Source: JBHJOF01 sp050330055 (GTDB taxonomy: Bacteria > Pseudomonadota > Alphaproteobacteria > Kiloniellales > JAKSDN01). From it: a stretch of DNA of 7,148 nt. Of this stretch, positions 1 through 5,665 are shown one piece after another; position 1 is the stretch's first letter; every line of letters begins with the position of its first letter. The stretch lies in the NCBI GenBank assembly GCA_050330055.1, contig JBHJOF010000313.1, positions 1-7,148 of the forward strand. Direction: 5' to 3'. Both the position numbers and the translations under genes were made by a program. The notes beneath the pieces were generated by a model. The model did not search any database, had not been told where the DNA came from, and saw only the letters and a list, made by a program, of their open reading frames with translations.

Positions 1-885
1 CTGGCTGTCGCTCAGGAAGCACTCGCCGCGCTCGCCGCTCCACTTGACCGGCCGGCCCAGCTTGCGCGCCGCGTAGAGCACCATGACCTGTTCGCAGTAG
101 AGAAAGATCTTCATGCCGAAGCTGCCGCCCACGTCCGGCGTCACGATGCGGATTGTCTCACCCGGCAGCTTGAAGACCTTGTCGGCGAGCTGCGGGCGCA
201 TGCGCATGCCGCCCTGCGTGCCGGTATAGAGGGTCAGGAGGTCGGCCGCGCCGTCGTAGTCGCCGATCGCGCCACGCGGCTCCATCGGCGCCACCACGAT
301 CCGGTTGTTGACCAGCTCCAGCCGCGTGACGTGCTGCGCCTTGGCGAAGGCCGCCTCGGTGGCGGCGCGGTCGCCGATCTCCCAGTCGAGGCAGACGTTG
401 TTCGGGGCCTGCTCCCAGATCGGCGCGATGCCGTTCCGGACCGCCGCAGCCAGGTCGGCCACCACCGGCAGCTCCTCGTAGTCGACCTCGATCAGCTCGG
501 CGGCGTCGCGCGCCTGAGCCGCGCTCTCGGCGACCACAAAGGCGACCGGGTCGCCGACGTGGCGCACCCGCTCGCGCGCCAGAACCGGGTGCGGCGGCAT
601 GATGGTACGGCTGCCGTTCTTGCCCGGCATGGGCGTCAGGCAGGGGATGTCGCCGATACCGTCGGCGCTCAGGTCGGCCGCGGTATAGACCGCGAGGACG
701 CCGGGCGCCGCCCGGGCCGCCGAAGTGTCGATGCTGCGGATTTCGGCATGGGCCAGCGGGCTGCGCAGCACCGCCCCATAGGCCTGGCCCGGCAGGTTGA
801 GATCGTCGTTGTAGCCGCCCTGGCCAGTCAGAAAGCGCTGGTCTTCCACCCGGCGCATGGCTTGGCCGACGCCAAATCGCCCCAT
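1..885 (-). CDS. Xanthine dehydrogenase/CO dehydrogenase-family molybdopterin-binding (large) subunit, N-terminal part
   Basis: Partial gene, 295 codons from ATG at 885 to the left window edge. The frame begins MGRFGVGQAMRRVEDQRFLTG, the standard opening of CoxL-like large subunits (family form: GxxxRRxEDxRFLTGxGxYxDD). Residues 20-145 resemble the a/b hammerhead domain, with RSPLAHAEI at 41-49 and HVGDPVAFVVAES at 109-121. From about residue 165 the first molybdenum-cofactor-binding domain begins, with TGTQ at 221-224 and the glycine-rich GGSFGMK at 253-259, close to the family GGGFGxK loop. Family members hydroxylate aldehydes, purines or other heterocycles, or oxidise CO, together with FAD and 2Fe-2S subunits. 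The active-site loop that separates true CO dehydrogenase (AYxCSFR) from relatives lies outside the window, so the substrate cannot be named. The usual length is near 770-790 residues. The frame stays open upstream of ATG 885, but family homology begins at that ATG. It is transcribed away from amrS. The longer open frame at 158-898 on the same strand is an out-of-frame shadow. Confidence 0.93.
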   Translation of the reverse strand, partial: MGRFGVGQAMRRVEDQRFLTGQGGYNDDLNLPGQAYGAVLRSPLAHAEIRSIDTSAARAAPGVLAVYTAADLSADGIGDIPCLTPMPGKNGSRTIMPPHPVLARERVRHVGDPVAFVVAESAAQARDAAELIEVDYEELPVVADLAAAVRNGIAPIWEQAPNNVCLDWEIGDRAATEAAFAKAQHVTRLELVNNRIVVAPMEPRGAIGDYDGAADLLTLYTGTQGGMRMRPQLADKVFKLPGETIRIVTPDVGGSFGMKIFLYCEQVMVLYAARKLGRPVKWSGERGECFLSDSQ

Positions 886-927
886 GGCGTTGCCCCAACT
901 CCCGTGCTGTGTGCTGAAAGTCGGCGG

Positions 928-956
928 ATCATAGGGAAAGACTCGCCGCCGGCCAA
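928..956 (-). promoter_or_regulatory. Putative sigma70-type promoter for the molybdenum hydroxylase gene
   Basis: Read on the minus strand, TTGGCC (956-951) and TATGAT (933-928) are separated by exactly 17 bases, matching the -35/-10 layout of a housekeeping promoter. The -10 differs from TATAAT at one position; the -35 matches TTGACA in its first three bases and more weakly after that. A start near 921 would give a leader of about 36 bases before ATG 885, with G-rich stretches at 903-899 and 896-893 as weak ribosome-binding candidates. This is a pattern match only. The site sits in the divergent region shared with amrS. Confidence 0.4.
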
Positions 957-1045
957 TGCGAAACTGGCGGGATGGCGCGTTAACCGCGACGGAGGAGAAA
1001 TTCCTTCCGGAACCGCCTATATTGAGGGCAGTGAGTGACAGCTCC

Positions 1046-2194
1046 ATGACCGAAAGCCCAGTGCAGGACGGCTATCGGGACGATCTGGCGGGCGTGCCCG
1101 GCCGCTACTGGCACGGGCTGCCGGACGGGCGCATCCAGTGCGACCTCTGCCCGCGCTTCTGCCGGCTGCAGGAGGGCCAGCGCGGGCTCTGCTTCGTGCG
1201 CGCCCGCCAGGGCGGCCGCATGGTGCTGACCACTTACGGCCGCTCCTCCGGCTTCTGCCTCGACCCGATCGAGAAGAAGCCGCTCAACCACTTCCTGCCG
1301 GGCAGCTCGGTGCTGTCGTTCGGCACCGCCGGCTGCAACCTGACCTGCAAGTTCTGCCAGAACTGGGACATCTCCAAGGCGCGCGACTTCGATCGCCTGA
1401 TGGACCAGGCGCCGCCCGAGGTCATCGCCGAAGCGGCGCTCAGGAGCGGCGCGCGCTCGGTCGCCTTCACCTACAACGATCCGGTGATCTTCCTGGAGTA
1501 CGCGGTCGACGTGGCCCAGGCTTGCCGGGCGCGCGGCATCAAGAGCGTGGCGGTCAGCGCCGGCTACATCTGCGCCGAGCCGCGGCGCGAGTTCTATCGC
1601 CACATGGACGCGGCCAACATCGATCTCAAGGGCTTCACCGAGGGCTTCTACAAGAAGCTCTGCAGCGGCCAGCTCCAGCCAGTGCTGGAGACGCTCGTCT
1701 ATCTCAAGCAGGAGACCGACGTCTGGTTCGAGATCACCACCCTGCTGATCCCCGGCGAAAACGATTCGCCGGCCGAGCTCGTGGCCCTGTCGCAGTGGGT
1801 CATGGAGAAGTTGGGGCCGGACGTGCCGCTGCACTTCAGCGCCTTCCATCCCGACTGGAAGATGACCGACAAGCCGCCGACCCCGCCCGAGACCCTGCTG
1901 ACCGCCTGGCGCATCGCCCGGCAGGCCGGCCTGCGCTACGTCTATACCGGCAACATCCACCACCCGGCGACCCAGGGCACGCGCTGCCACGGCTGCGGCG
2001 CCGAGCTGATCGGCCGCGACTGGTACGAGCTCGGCGCCTGGACCTTGAGCGACGACGGCCGTTGCCGGCAGTGCGGCACGCGCTGCGCCGGCGTCTTCGA
2101 CGGCCCGCCGGGCACCTGGGGACGGCGACGCGTGCCGCTCCGCCTGGGCCGCAACGGCGCCGGCAGGCCCGTGGAACGGACGGCGTCTATCTGA
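1046..2194 (+). CDS. amrS: AmmeMemoRadiSam system radical SAM enzyme AmrS
   Basis: 382 residues from ATG 1046. An N-terminal cysteine cluster (C32, C35, C39, C49, in CDLCPRFCRLQEGQRGLC) precedes the radical SAM core. The core has the CxxxCxxC cluster-binding motif at C97, C101 and C104 (GCNLTCKFCQN), followed by the AmrS-typical SVAFTYNDPVIFLEYAVD (138-155), NIDLKGFTE (191-199) and HFSAFHPDWKM (263-273). A C-terminal cysteine block (C314, C317, C340, C343, C347) looks like a zinc ribbon. Radical SAM enzymes bind a 4Fe-4S cluster and cleave S-adenosylmethionine to a 5'-deoxyadenosyl radical; the substrate of AmrS is, to my knowledge, not established. In-frame GTG 1031 is an alternative start, with GAGG at 1024-1027 only three bases before it; relative to ATG 1046 that sequence is 18 bases away, so neither start has an ideal Shine-Dalgarno. 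A longer frame opening at 956 would overlap the divergent promoter and adds no family sequence. TATATT at 1018-1023 could be a -10, but no good -35 accompanies it. The fused partner genes amrB-amrA lie at 2686-4101 on the other strand. Confidence 0.95.
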   Translation: MTESPVQDGYRDDLAGVPGRYWHGLPDGRIQCDLCPRFCRLQEGQRGLCFVRARQGGRMVLTTYGRSSGFCLDPIEKKPLNHFLPGSSVLSFGTAGCNLTCKFCQNWDISKARDFDRLMDQAPPEVIAEAALRSGARSVAFTYNDPVIFLEYAVDVAQACRARGIKSVAVSAGYICAEPRREFYRHMDAANIDLKGFTEGFYKKLCSGQLQPVLETLVYLKQETDVWFEITTLLIPGENDSPAELVALSQWVMEKLGPDVPLHFSAFHPDWKMTDKPPTPPETLLTAWRIARQAGLRYVYTGNIHHPATQGTRCHGCGAELIGRDWYELGAWTLSDDGRCRQCGTRCAGVFDGPPGTWGRRRVPLRLGRNGAGRPVERTASI

Positions 2195-2211
2195 AACGGC
2201 GCCGGCGACGC

Positions 2212-2586
2212 CTAGAGCTGGTGCAGCACGAACAAGGCGAAGCCGAGCGCGGCAAGGGCGATGCAGATGGTGTTTACGAAGTAGAGTACCGCGCTGCGTT
2301 TCTCCTGTTCGGCCCAGCGGCCTGCGCGTTGCTCCGGTGGCATGCGAGCCGCTTCTTCCATCTGCCGGGCAACGATGCCGACGCCGGTCGAGCCGAAGTC
2401 GGACTCCGGCACCGCATGGCCGCCGGAGAGGGCGACCCGGCTGGTGATCACCAGCCCGATCAATCCGACCAGTCCAACGCCCAGCCAGCCGACAAAGGCG
2501 AACAAAAGCAATGCCAGTGCCACGGCAAGAGCGACGCCCAGGCCGATGGCAATCCATTCCCGGCGGTCGGGTACCCATACGGGCAT
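2212..2586 (-). CDS. Small three-helix inner-membrane protein of unknown function
   Basis: 124 residues starting MPVWVPDRREW. I do not recognise a named family. Two adjacent hydrophobic segments (about 11-31 and 34-48) are followed by a soluble stretch of about 50 residues (50-98) with charged and amphipathic character (RQMEEAARMPPEQRAGRWAEQ). A third hydrophobic segment lies at about 99-121, ending LFVLHQL. ATG 2586 is chosen because GGTGG (2596-2592) lies five bases before it; in-frame GTG codons at 2595 and 2604 are possible but lack such a site. The protein-like composition with clean helices, and third positions rich in G/C, argue that it is a real gene. It lies 99 bases downstream of amrB-amrA on the same strand, and its end is 17 bases from the end of amrS on the opposite strand, so it may be co-transcribed with amrB-amrA. 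Any role with the AmmeMemoRadiSam proteins is inferred from position only. Confidence 0.8.
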   Translation of the reverse strand: MPVWVPDRREWIAIGLGVALAVALALLLFAFVGWLGVGLVGLIGLVITSRVALSGGHAVPESDFGSTGVGIVARQMEEAARMPPEQRAGRWAEQEKRSAVLYFVNTICIALAALGFALFVLHQL

Positions 2587-2685
2587 TGTGTCCACCCGGC
2601 GCACAGCTACCGAGCAAGCATAGCATGCAATGCGGCGAAACGCCTCAGAGGCATTCTTAGAGGTATCTGTCCGAGAACGCCCGAC

Positions 2686-4101
2686 TCAGTGCTTCGATGA
2701 TAGCGCCCGGCTGAGCGGGGTGCCGAAGCTCTCGGTGCTGAAGCGCAGCAGCCGCAGGCCCTCCGACCAGTGATTCTCCGGCAAGCCGGCCTTCTGCTTG
2801 AGGCGGGCCAGGAAGTCGCGCGGGTCGGGCAGTGCCTTCCAAACCTGCGGCAGGAAGAGCGCGCTGTGCTCGCCGTCGCAGAGGATCACGCCGTCACGGC
2901 CCGGCACCAGGGCGGCGCAGGCCTCTGCCTCGCTGGCCACGATGAGCGGTCGCGGGTGCGACAGGATGGCGATCGAGAGCGCCAGGTCCTCGGCCAGGGC
3001 CGAGAACTCCCCCAGATCGAGCGACTTGAAGCGTTGATCGCCGAAGGCCGCCTTGCAGGCATTCTGGGCGGCATCGCTCACCAGGGCCTGCTGCGGCTGC
3101 ACGCTGCCGACGCAGCCGCGCAGCACGCCCTTGGCCTTGAGCGTGACGAAGCAGGCGCGATGCGCCCTGAGCGGCCAGGGGAAGCGCTCCGGCTCGATCG
3201 CCAGGGGCGTGCCTTCGCGCAACCCGTAGGCGATCGCCTGTGCCGCCACTTCGAGGAGCTGGGCGCGCTGCGCCTCGTCGAGGCACGCCTCGGCCGCCGG
3301 CTCGAATCCGAGCGCGCCATAGCCGACCACCGAGTCCCGGCGTGTCTTGCCCGCGGTGTCGCCCGAGTTGCGTAGGTCGAGGGTGGTGGCGCGCAGGTCG
3401 AGCGCCTGGCAGCGCAACAGCAGGCCGCGGATGGCATGGCGGCCGCAGGCCTGCTCCTCTTCGAGCGCCTCGGGCTCCAGCCGCTCGATCGCCTGGCAGG
3501 CGCGCGAGTCCAGCGTCCGCGCGGTGTCGTAGTCGTAGAAGTGGCTGAGGTCGGAGGACACCACGATCAGCGTCTCGTCATCGCCCCAGAGCGTGTCAAG
3601 CAAGTCCGCGGTCGCTTCCGCCGTGGTCGGACCGACGATGACCGGCACGATCGAGAAGTCGCCCAGCGCCCGCTGCAGGAAAGGCAGCTGGGTTTCCAGA
3701 CAATGCTCCGGCAGATGGGCGTCGTCGCGCTGCTCGGCGCCCGCTATCTGCAAGGCGGCGGCGACGCCGTCGCGGTCCACGGGGACGCGCCCGAGCGGCG
3801 TCTCGAAAGCATCGTGGCTCGGCAGCGCGAAGCCGCGCACCGGCACGCGGTGGCAGGGGCCGAGCAGCACCACGCGGCGGACCCGCTTGCGCAAGGCCTT
3901 GATCGAGGCATAGGCGGAACCGGCGATTGCCCCGGAATAGACGAAGCCCGCGTGCGGCGCGATGATTGCTTTCGGTTTCGCCTGGTGGCATTCCGCTTCG
4001 GCCAGGCAACCGTCGACGAACTGCGTCAACGCACCCGCGTCGGCCGGATAGAAGTGACCGGCGAGTACGGCCGGGCGAATCGTGCCGCAATCAACCGTCA
4101 T
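2686..4101 (-). CDS. amrB: Fused AmmeMemoRadiSam system protein B (Memo) and protein A (AMMECR1)
   Basis: 471 residues. Residues 1-267 are a Memo-like domain, related in fold to extradiol dioxygenases. The positions matching the human Memo1 metal site are kept: H50 (in IIAPHAGFVYSG), H84 (GPCHR), H187 (SSDLSHF) and C219 (CGRH). EHCLETQLPFLQ at 132-143 is also characteristic. After a short linker, residues about 275-465 are an AMMECR1 domain with its hallmark LRGCVGS at 327-333 and ACFVTLKAKG at 316-325. In many genomes A and B are separate genes; here one chain carries both. The joint function with the radical SAM partner AmrS (1046-2194) is not established as far as I know, and a metal-dependent redox or radical modification step is inference. 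ATG 4101 is preferred over ATG 4107 because GAGGAG (4114-4109) is seven bases from the former and only one from the latter. The 18-bp palindrome at 4118-4135 lies in the leader and a CtrA-type box lies upstream. No clear intrinsic terminator follows. Confidence 0.95.
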   Translation of the reverse strand: MTVDCGTIRPAVLAGHFYPADAGALTQFVDGCLAEAECHQAKPKAIIAPHAGFVYSGAIAGSAYASIKALRKRVRRVVLLGPCHRVPVRGFALPSHDAFETPLGRVPVDRDGVAAALQIAGAEQRDDAHLPEHCLETQLPFLQRALGDFSIVPVIVGPTTAEATADLLDTLWGDDETLIVVSSDLSHFYDYDTARTLDSRACQAIERLEPEALEEEQACGRHAIRGLLLRCQALDLRATTLDLRNSGDTAGKTRRDSVVGYGALGFEPAAEACLDEAQRAQLLEVAAQAIAYGLREGTPLAIEPERFPWPLRAHRACFVTLKAKGVLRGCVGSVQPQQALVSDAAQNACKAAFGDQRFKSLDLGEFSALAEDLALSIAILSHPRPLIVASEAEACAALVPGRDGVILCDGEHSALFLPQVWKALPDPRDFLARLKQKAGLPENHWSEGLRLLRFSTESFGTPLSRALSSKH

Positions 4102-4108
4102 CGGCATT

Positions 4109-4114
4109 CTCCTC
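4109..4114 (-). promoter_or_regulatory. Shine-Dalgarno site deciding the amrB-amrA start
   Basis: Read on the minus strand this is GAGGAG. It leaves a seven-base spacer to ATG 4101 but only one base to ATG 4107, so the downstream ATG is the better start and the protein begins MTVDCGTIRP. Confidence 0.7.
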
Positions 4115-4117
4115 GGC

Positions 4118-4135
4118 GCGAAGCGATCGCTTCGC
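4118..4135. repeat. Perfect 18-bp palindrome in the amrB-amrA leader
   Basis: GCGAAGCGATCGCTTCGC equals its own reverse complement over all 18 bases; the next flanking pair does not match. It begins four bases upstream of the GAGGAG ribosome-binding site of amrB-amrA. As DNA it could be an operator for a dimeric regulator. As RNA it could form a seven-pair stem with a GATC loop next to the ribosome-binding site. Which of these applies, if either, cannot be told from sequence. Confidence 0.5.
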
Positions 4136-4193
4136 TAGAGTGAACTGCATAATAGCCGCTCGAGACCGGCTGTGCATCAGTCAAGATCGATCC

Positions 4194-4212
4194 GGTTAAG
4201 CATTCGTTAACC
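4194..4212. promoter_or_regulatory. CtrA-type binding box in the region shared by amrB-amrA and the 57-residue protein
   Basis: GGTTAA (4194-4199), seven bases, then TTAACC (4207-4212). It matches the alphaproteobacterial CtrA consensus TTAA-N7-TTAAC perfectly, and does so on both strands because the arms are complementary. It lies 92 bases from the amrB-amrA start and 87 bases from the start at 4300, so either or both genes could be controlled. AT-rich hexamers nearby (TATTAT at 4154-4149 on the minus strand, TATAAG at 4262-4267 on the plus strand) could be -10 elements but lack matching -35 sequences, which would suit an activator-dependent promoter. CtrA is the response regulator governing cell cycle, motility or gene-transfer-agent genes in this class. 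Occupancy here is inferred. Confidence 0.55.
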
Positions 4213-4256
4213 ATGATTGAGAAACTCAGCACCGATAAGGCGGCGTTAAGAGTCGG

Positions 4257-4271
4257 CCGGCTATAAGCCGG
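4257..4271 (+). other. Short hairpin upstream of the 57-residue protein
   Basis: CCGGCT and AGCCGG can pair in a six-base stem around the loop ATA, with two possible G-U pairs extending it. It ends 17 bases before the GGAG ribosome-binding site of the gene at 4300. No T-tract follows, so it is not a clear terminator. It overlaps the TATAAG hexamer, so an operator is an alternative reading. Confidence 0.35.
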
Positions 4272-4299
4272 TTCCTCCCTGCAACGCCGGAGCTTTCCG

Positions 4300-4473
4300 A
4301 TGGACGCCAGCCTCGCCCAATCCGCCATCGTTTGGCTCGCGCTCGGCGTTGGTCTGGTCAGCGTGCTGGTCTGCGTCTTCTCGGCGGCCGTGCCGCTCGA
4401 CGAGGAGGCAGAGGACGCCCCGGCTTCGCAGGATGATTCGGCGACGGCGTTCGACGCCGAACGGGCCGGCTAG
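4300..4473 (+). CDS. 57-residue single-pass membrane protein with acidic tail, unknown function
   Basis: ATG 4300 to TAG 4471-4473. GGAG at 4289-4292 lies seven bases before the start, a good ribosome-binding site. The protein begins MDASLAQSAIVWLALGVG; one hydrophobic segment spans about residues 9-31, followed by a hydrophilic C-terminal half that is very acidic (LDEEAEDAP at 33-41, then DD at 45-46 and DAE at 52-54). The short N-terminus and acidic tail with no positive charge near the helix leave the orientation uncertain. Third-position G/C is high, as in its neighbours, which supports coding. I recognise no family. It is divergent from amrB-amrA across a region with a CtrA-type box, and convergent with nrdB across REP-like palindromes, so it is probably transcribed alone. 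Confidence 0.7.
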   Translation: MDASLAQSAIVWLALGVGLVSVLVCVFSAAVPLDEEAEDAPASQDDSATAFDAERAG

Positions 4474-4509
4474 TATCAGAAATCACAGAAAGGTGTGATG
4501 CGACACCGG

Positions 4510-4540
4510 CCCTCATGCTTCGACAAGCTCAGCATGAGGG
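4510..4540. repeat. REP-like palindrome, unit 1
   Basis: A ten-base perfect stem (CCCTCATGCT at 4510-4519, AGCATGAGGG at 4531-4540) around an 11-base loop containing TCGACAAGCTC. The core TTCGACAAGCTCAGCATGAGG belongs to a repeat type I recognise as scattered between genes in many alphaproteobacterial genomes. It sits between converging genes, where such units commonly act as bidirectional transcription ends or mRNA 3'-end stabilisers. Confidence 0.75.
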
Positions 4541-4558
4541 CGCGCCCTGCGGGCGCGC
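4540..4558. repeat. G+C-rich hairpin between the two REP-like units
   Basis: GCGCGCCC (4540-4547) and GGGCGCGC (4551-4558) form an eight-base stem with loop TGC. It directly abuts unit 1, so the three hairpins of this 83-base stretch form a compact block between the 57-residue gene and nrdB. Confidence 0.65.
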
Positions 4559-4563
4559 ATTCA

Positions 4564-4592
4564 CCTCATCCTGAGCCTGTCGAAGGATGAGG
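4564..4592. repeat. REP-like palindrome, unit 2, inverted relative to unit 1
   Basis: A nine-base stem (CCTCATCCT at 4564-4572, AGGATGAGG at 4584-4592) with loop GAGCCTGTCGA. Its sequence is a close variant of the reverse complement of unit 1 (CTGAGC-TGTCGAAG core shared), so the pair is arranged head to head as in a bacterial interspersed mosaic. The remaining spacer up to nrdB (4593-4650) shows only weak stems and no T-tract terminator, so this block is the likeliest transcription end for nrdB. Confidence 0.75.
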
Positions 4593-4650
4593 CCCAACTC
4601 ACACTATTGCGATAGCGGGTACCAGCCGGCCCGGCGGAAACACGCTTCCT

Positions 4651-5610
4651 TCAGTCGAAAGCTTCCTCCCAGGTGCCGCGGGTGGCGGCGCGGGAGTACT
4701 CGGTCGCGCGGTTCTCGAAGAAGTTGGTGTGCTCGGCGCCGTTCAGAATGGCGTCGAGCCAGGGCAGGGGATTGCCCTCCAGGCGATAGATCGGCTGCAG
4801 GCCGAGCTGCCCCAGGCGGCGGTCGGCGATGCTGCGGATGTAGCGCTTGATGTCCTCCGCCTCCAGGCCCTCGACGCCGCCCATCTCGAAGGCCAGATCG
4901 ATGAAGGCGTCCTCGTGCGTTACGATGGCCTCGCAGCAGCGGTAGATGTCGCGGCGCAGCGCCTCGTCCCAGATCTCCGGGTTCTCGCCGATGAAGGTCT
5001 TGAACAGCTTGATGATCGACAGGGTGTGCAGCGTTTCGTCGCGCACCGACCAGGAGACGATCTGGCCCATGCCCTTCATCTTGTTGAAGCGCGGAAAGTT
5101 CAGCAGCATGGCGAAGGAGGCGAAGAGCTGCAGCCCCTCGGTGAAGGCGCCGAAGGCGGCCAGCGTGCGCGCGATGTCGCGCTTGCTCTCGACGTTGAAG
5201 CCCTTGAGGTAGTCGTACTTGTCCTTCATCGCCTTGTAGCGCAGGAAGGCCGAGTACTCGATCTCGGGCATGCCGATGGTGTCCAGCAGGTGCGAATAGG
5301 CCGCGATGTGCACCGTCTCCATGTTGGCGAAGGCGGTCAGCATCATCTGCACCTCGGTCGGCTGGAAGACCCGAGAATAGTGCTTCATGTAGCAGTTGTT
5401 CACCTCGACGTCGGACTGGGTGAAGAAGCGGAAGATCTGGGTCAGCAGGTTGCGCTCGCCGTCGGTGAGGCGGCGGCTCCAGTCCTTCACGTCGTCGGCC
5501 AGCGGCACCTCCTCCGGCAGCCAGTGGATGCGCTGCTGGGTCAGCCAGGCTTCGTAGGCCCAGGGATAGTGGAACGGCTTGTAGACCGGATTGGAGTCGA
5601 GGAGGGACAT
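4651..5610 (-). CDS. nrdB: Class I ribonucleoside-diphosphate reductase, beta (radical-generating) subunit
   Basis: 319 residues, complete. It houses the di-metal site and stable radical that start each catalytic cycle of NrdA in the cytoplasm. Expected ligands are present: D67 (TQSDVEVNN), E98 and H101 (METVHIAAY), E158 (FTEGLQLF), and E192 with H195 (RDETLH). Y105 falls at the position of the E. coli radical tyrosine Y122 (ExxHxxxY). The C-terminal tail keeps Y305 in TEYSRAATRG, near the end that docks on the alpha subunit. The chain is shorter than E. coli NrdB (about 375), as is usual for alphaproteobacterial forms. ATG 5610 is the only reasonable start, since an in-frame TGA lies two codons upstream; no Shine-Dalgarno is visible in the preceding TGGCATCTGAACC. 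nrdA lies upstream on the same strand, separated by a 167-base spacer occupied by a repeat element. Retention of every ligand and the tyrosine suggests a normal tyrosyl-radical enzyme. Confidence 0.97.
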   Translation of the reverse strand: MSLLDSNPVYKPFHYPWAYEAWLTQQRIHWLPEEVPLADDVKDWSRRLTDGERNLLTQIFRFFTQSDVEVNNCYMKHYSRVFQPTEVQMMLTAFANMETVHIAAYSHLLDTIGMPEIEYSAFLRYKAMKDKYDYLKGFNVESKRDIARTLAAFGAFTEGLQLFASFAMLLNFPRFNKMKGMGQIVSWSVRDETLHTLSIIKLFKTFIGENPEIWDEALRRDIYRCCEAIVTHEDAFIDLAFEMGGVEGLEAEDIKRYIRSIADRRLGQLGLQPIYRLEGNPLPWLDAILNGAEHTNFFENRATEYSRAATRGTWEEAFD

Positions 5611-5614
5611 GGTT

Positions 5615-5665
5615 CAGATGCCAGAAGTCAGAAATCAGAAGTCAGGAAAAAGAACACGGCATCTG
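5615..5665 (-). other. Possible mRNA stem closing on the nrdB translation start
   Basis: On the minus-strand transcript CAGATGCC (5665-5658) can pair with GGCATCTG (5622-5615), an eight-base perfect match 35 bases apart. The downstream arm ends four bases before ATG 5610, exactly where a Shine-Dalgarno would normally lie. One arm is inside the loop of the heptamer element and the other at its edge. It could be chance or part of the inserted element; a regulatory role is inference. Confidence 0.3.

Noticed and set aside
158..898. 246-codon minus-strand open frame in the molybdenum hydroxylase region
   Set aside because: Out of frame with the real gene, whose continuous frame from 885 to the edge encodes recognisable CoxL-type motifs.
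980..2626. Long minus-strand open frame of 548 codons opposite amrS
   Set aside because: It is an arginine/alanine/glycine-rich shadow of amrS and the small membrane gene; amrS carries unmistakable radical SAM motifs on the plus strand.
2642..2652. GCCTCAGAGGC palindrome as terminator of amrB-amrA
   Set aside because: The stem would be only four pairs with a three-base loop, and the following sequence lacks a proper T-run.
1138..2700. 520-codon plus-strand open frame overlapping amrS
   Set aside because: Low-complexity arginine/proline-rich translation in another frame of amrS, continuing across genes on the other strand; no domain-like sequence.
4123..4130. GCGATCGC octamer as a cyanobacterial HIP1 site
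   Set aside because: Single occurrence as the centre of a longer palindrome in a non-cyanobacterial context.
4179..4184. TTGACT on the minus strand as -35 of amrB-amrA
   Set aside because: The only good -10 downstream (TATTAT, 4154-4149) is 24 bases away, too far for a sigma70 promoter.
4098..4328. 76-codon minus-strand open frame across the divergent region
   Set aside because: It spans the palindrome, the CtrA-type box and the 57-residue gene, and has no ribosome-binding site or domain-like sequence.
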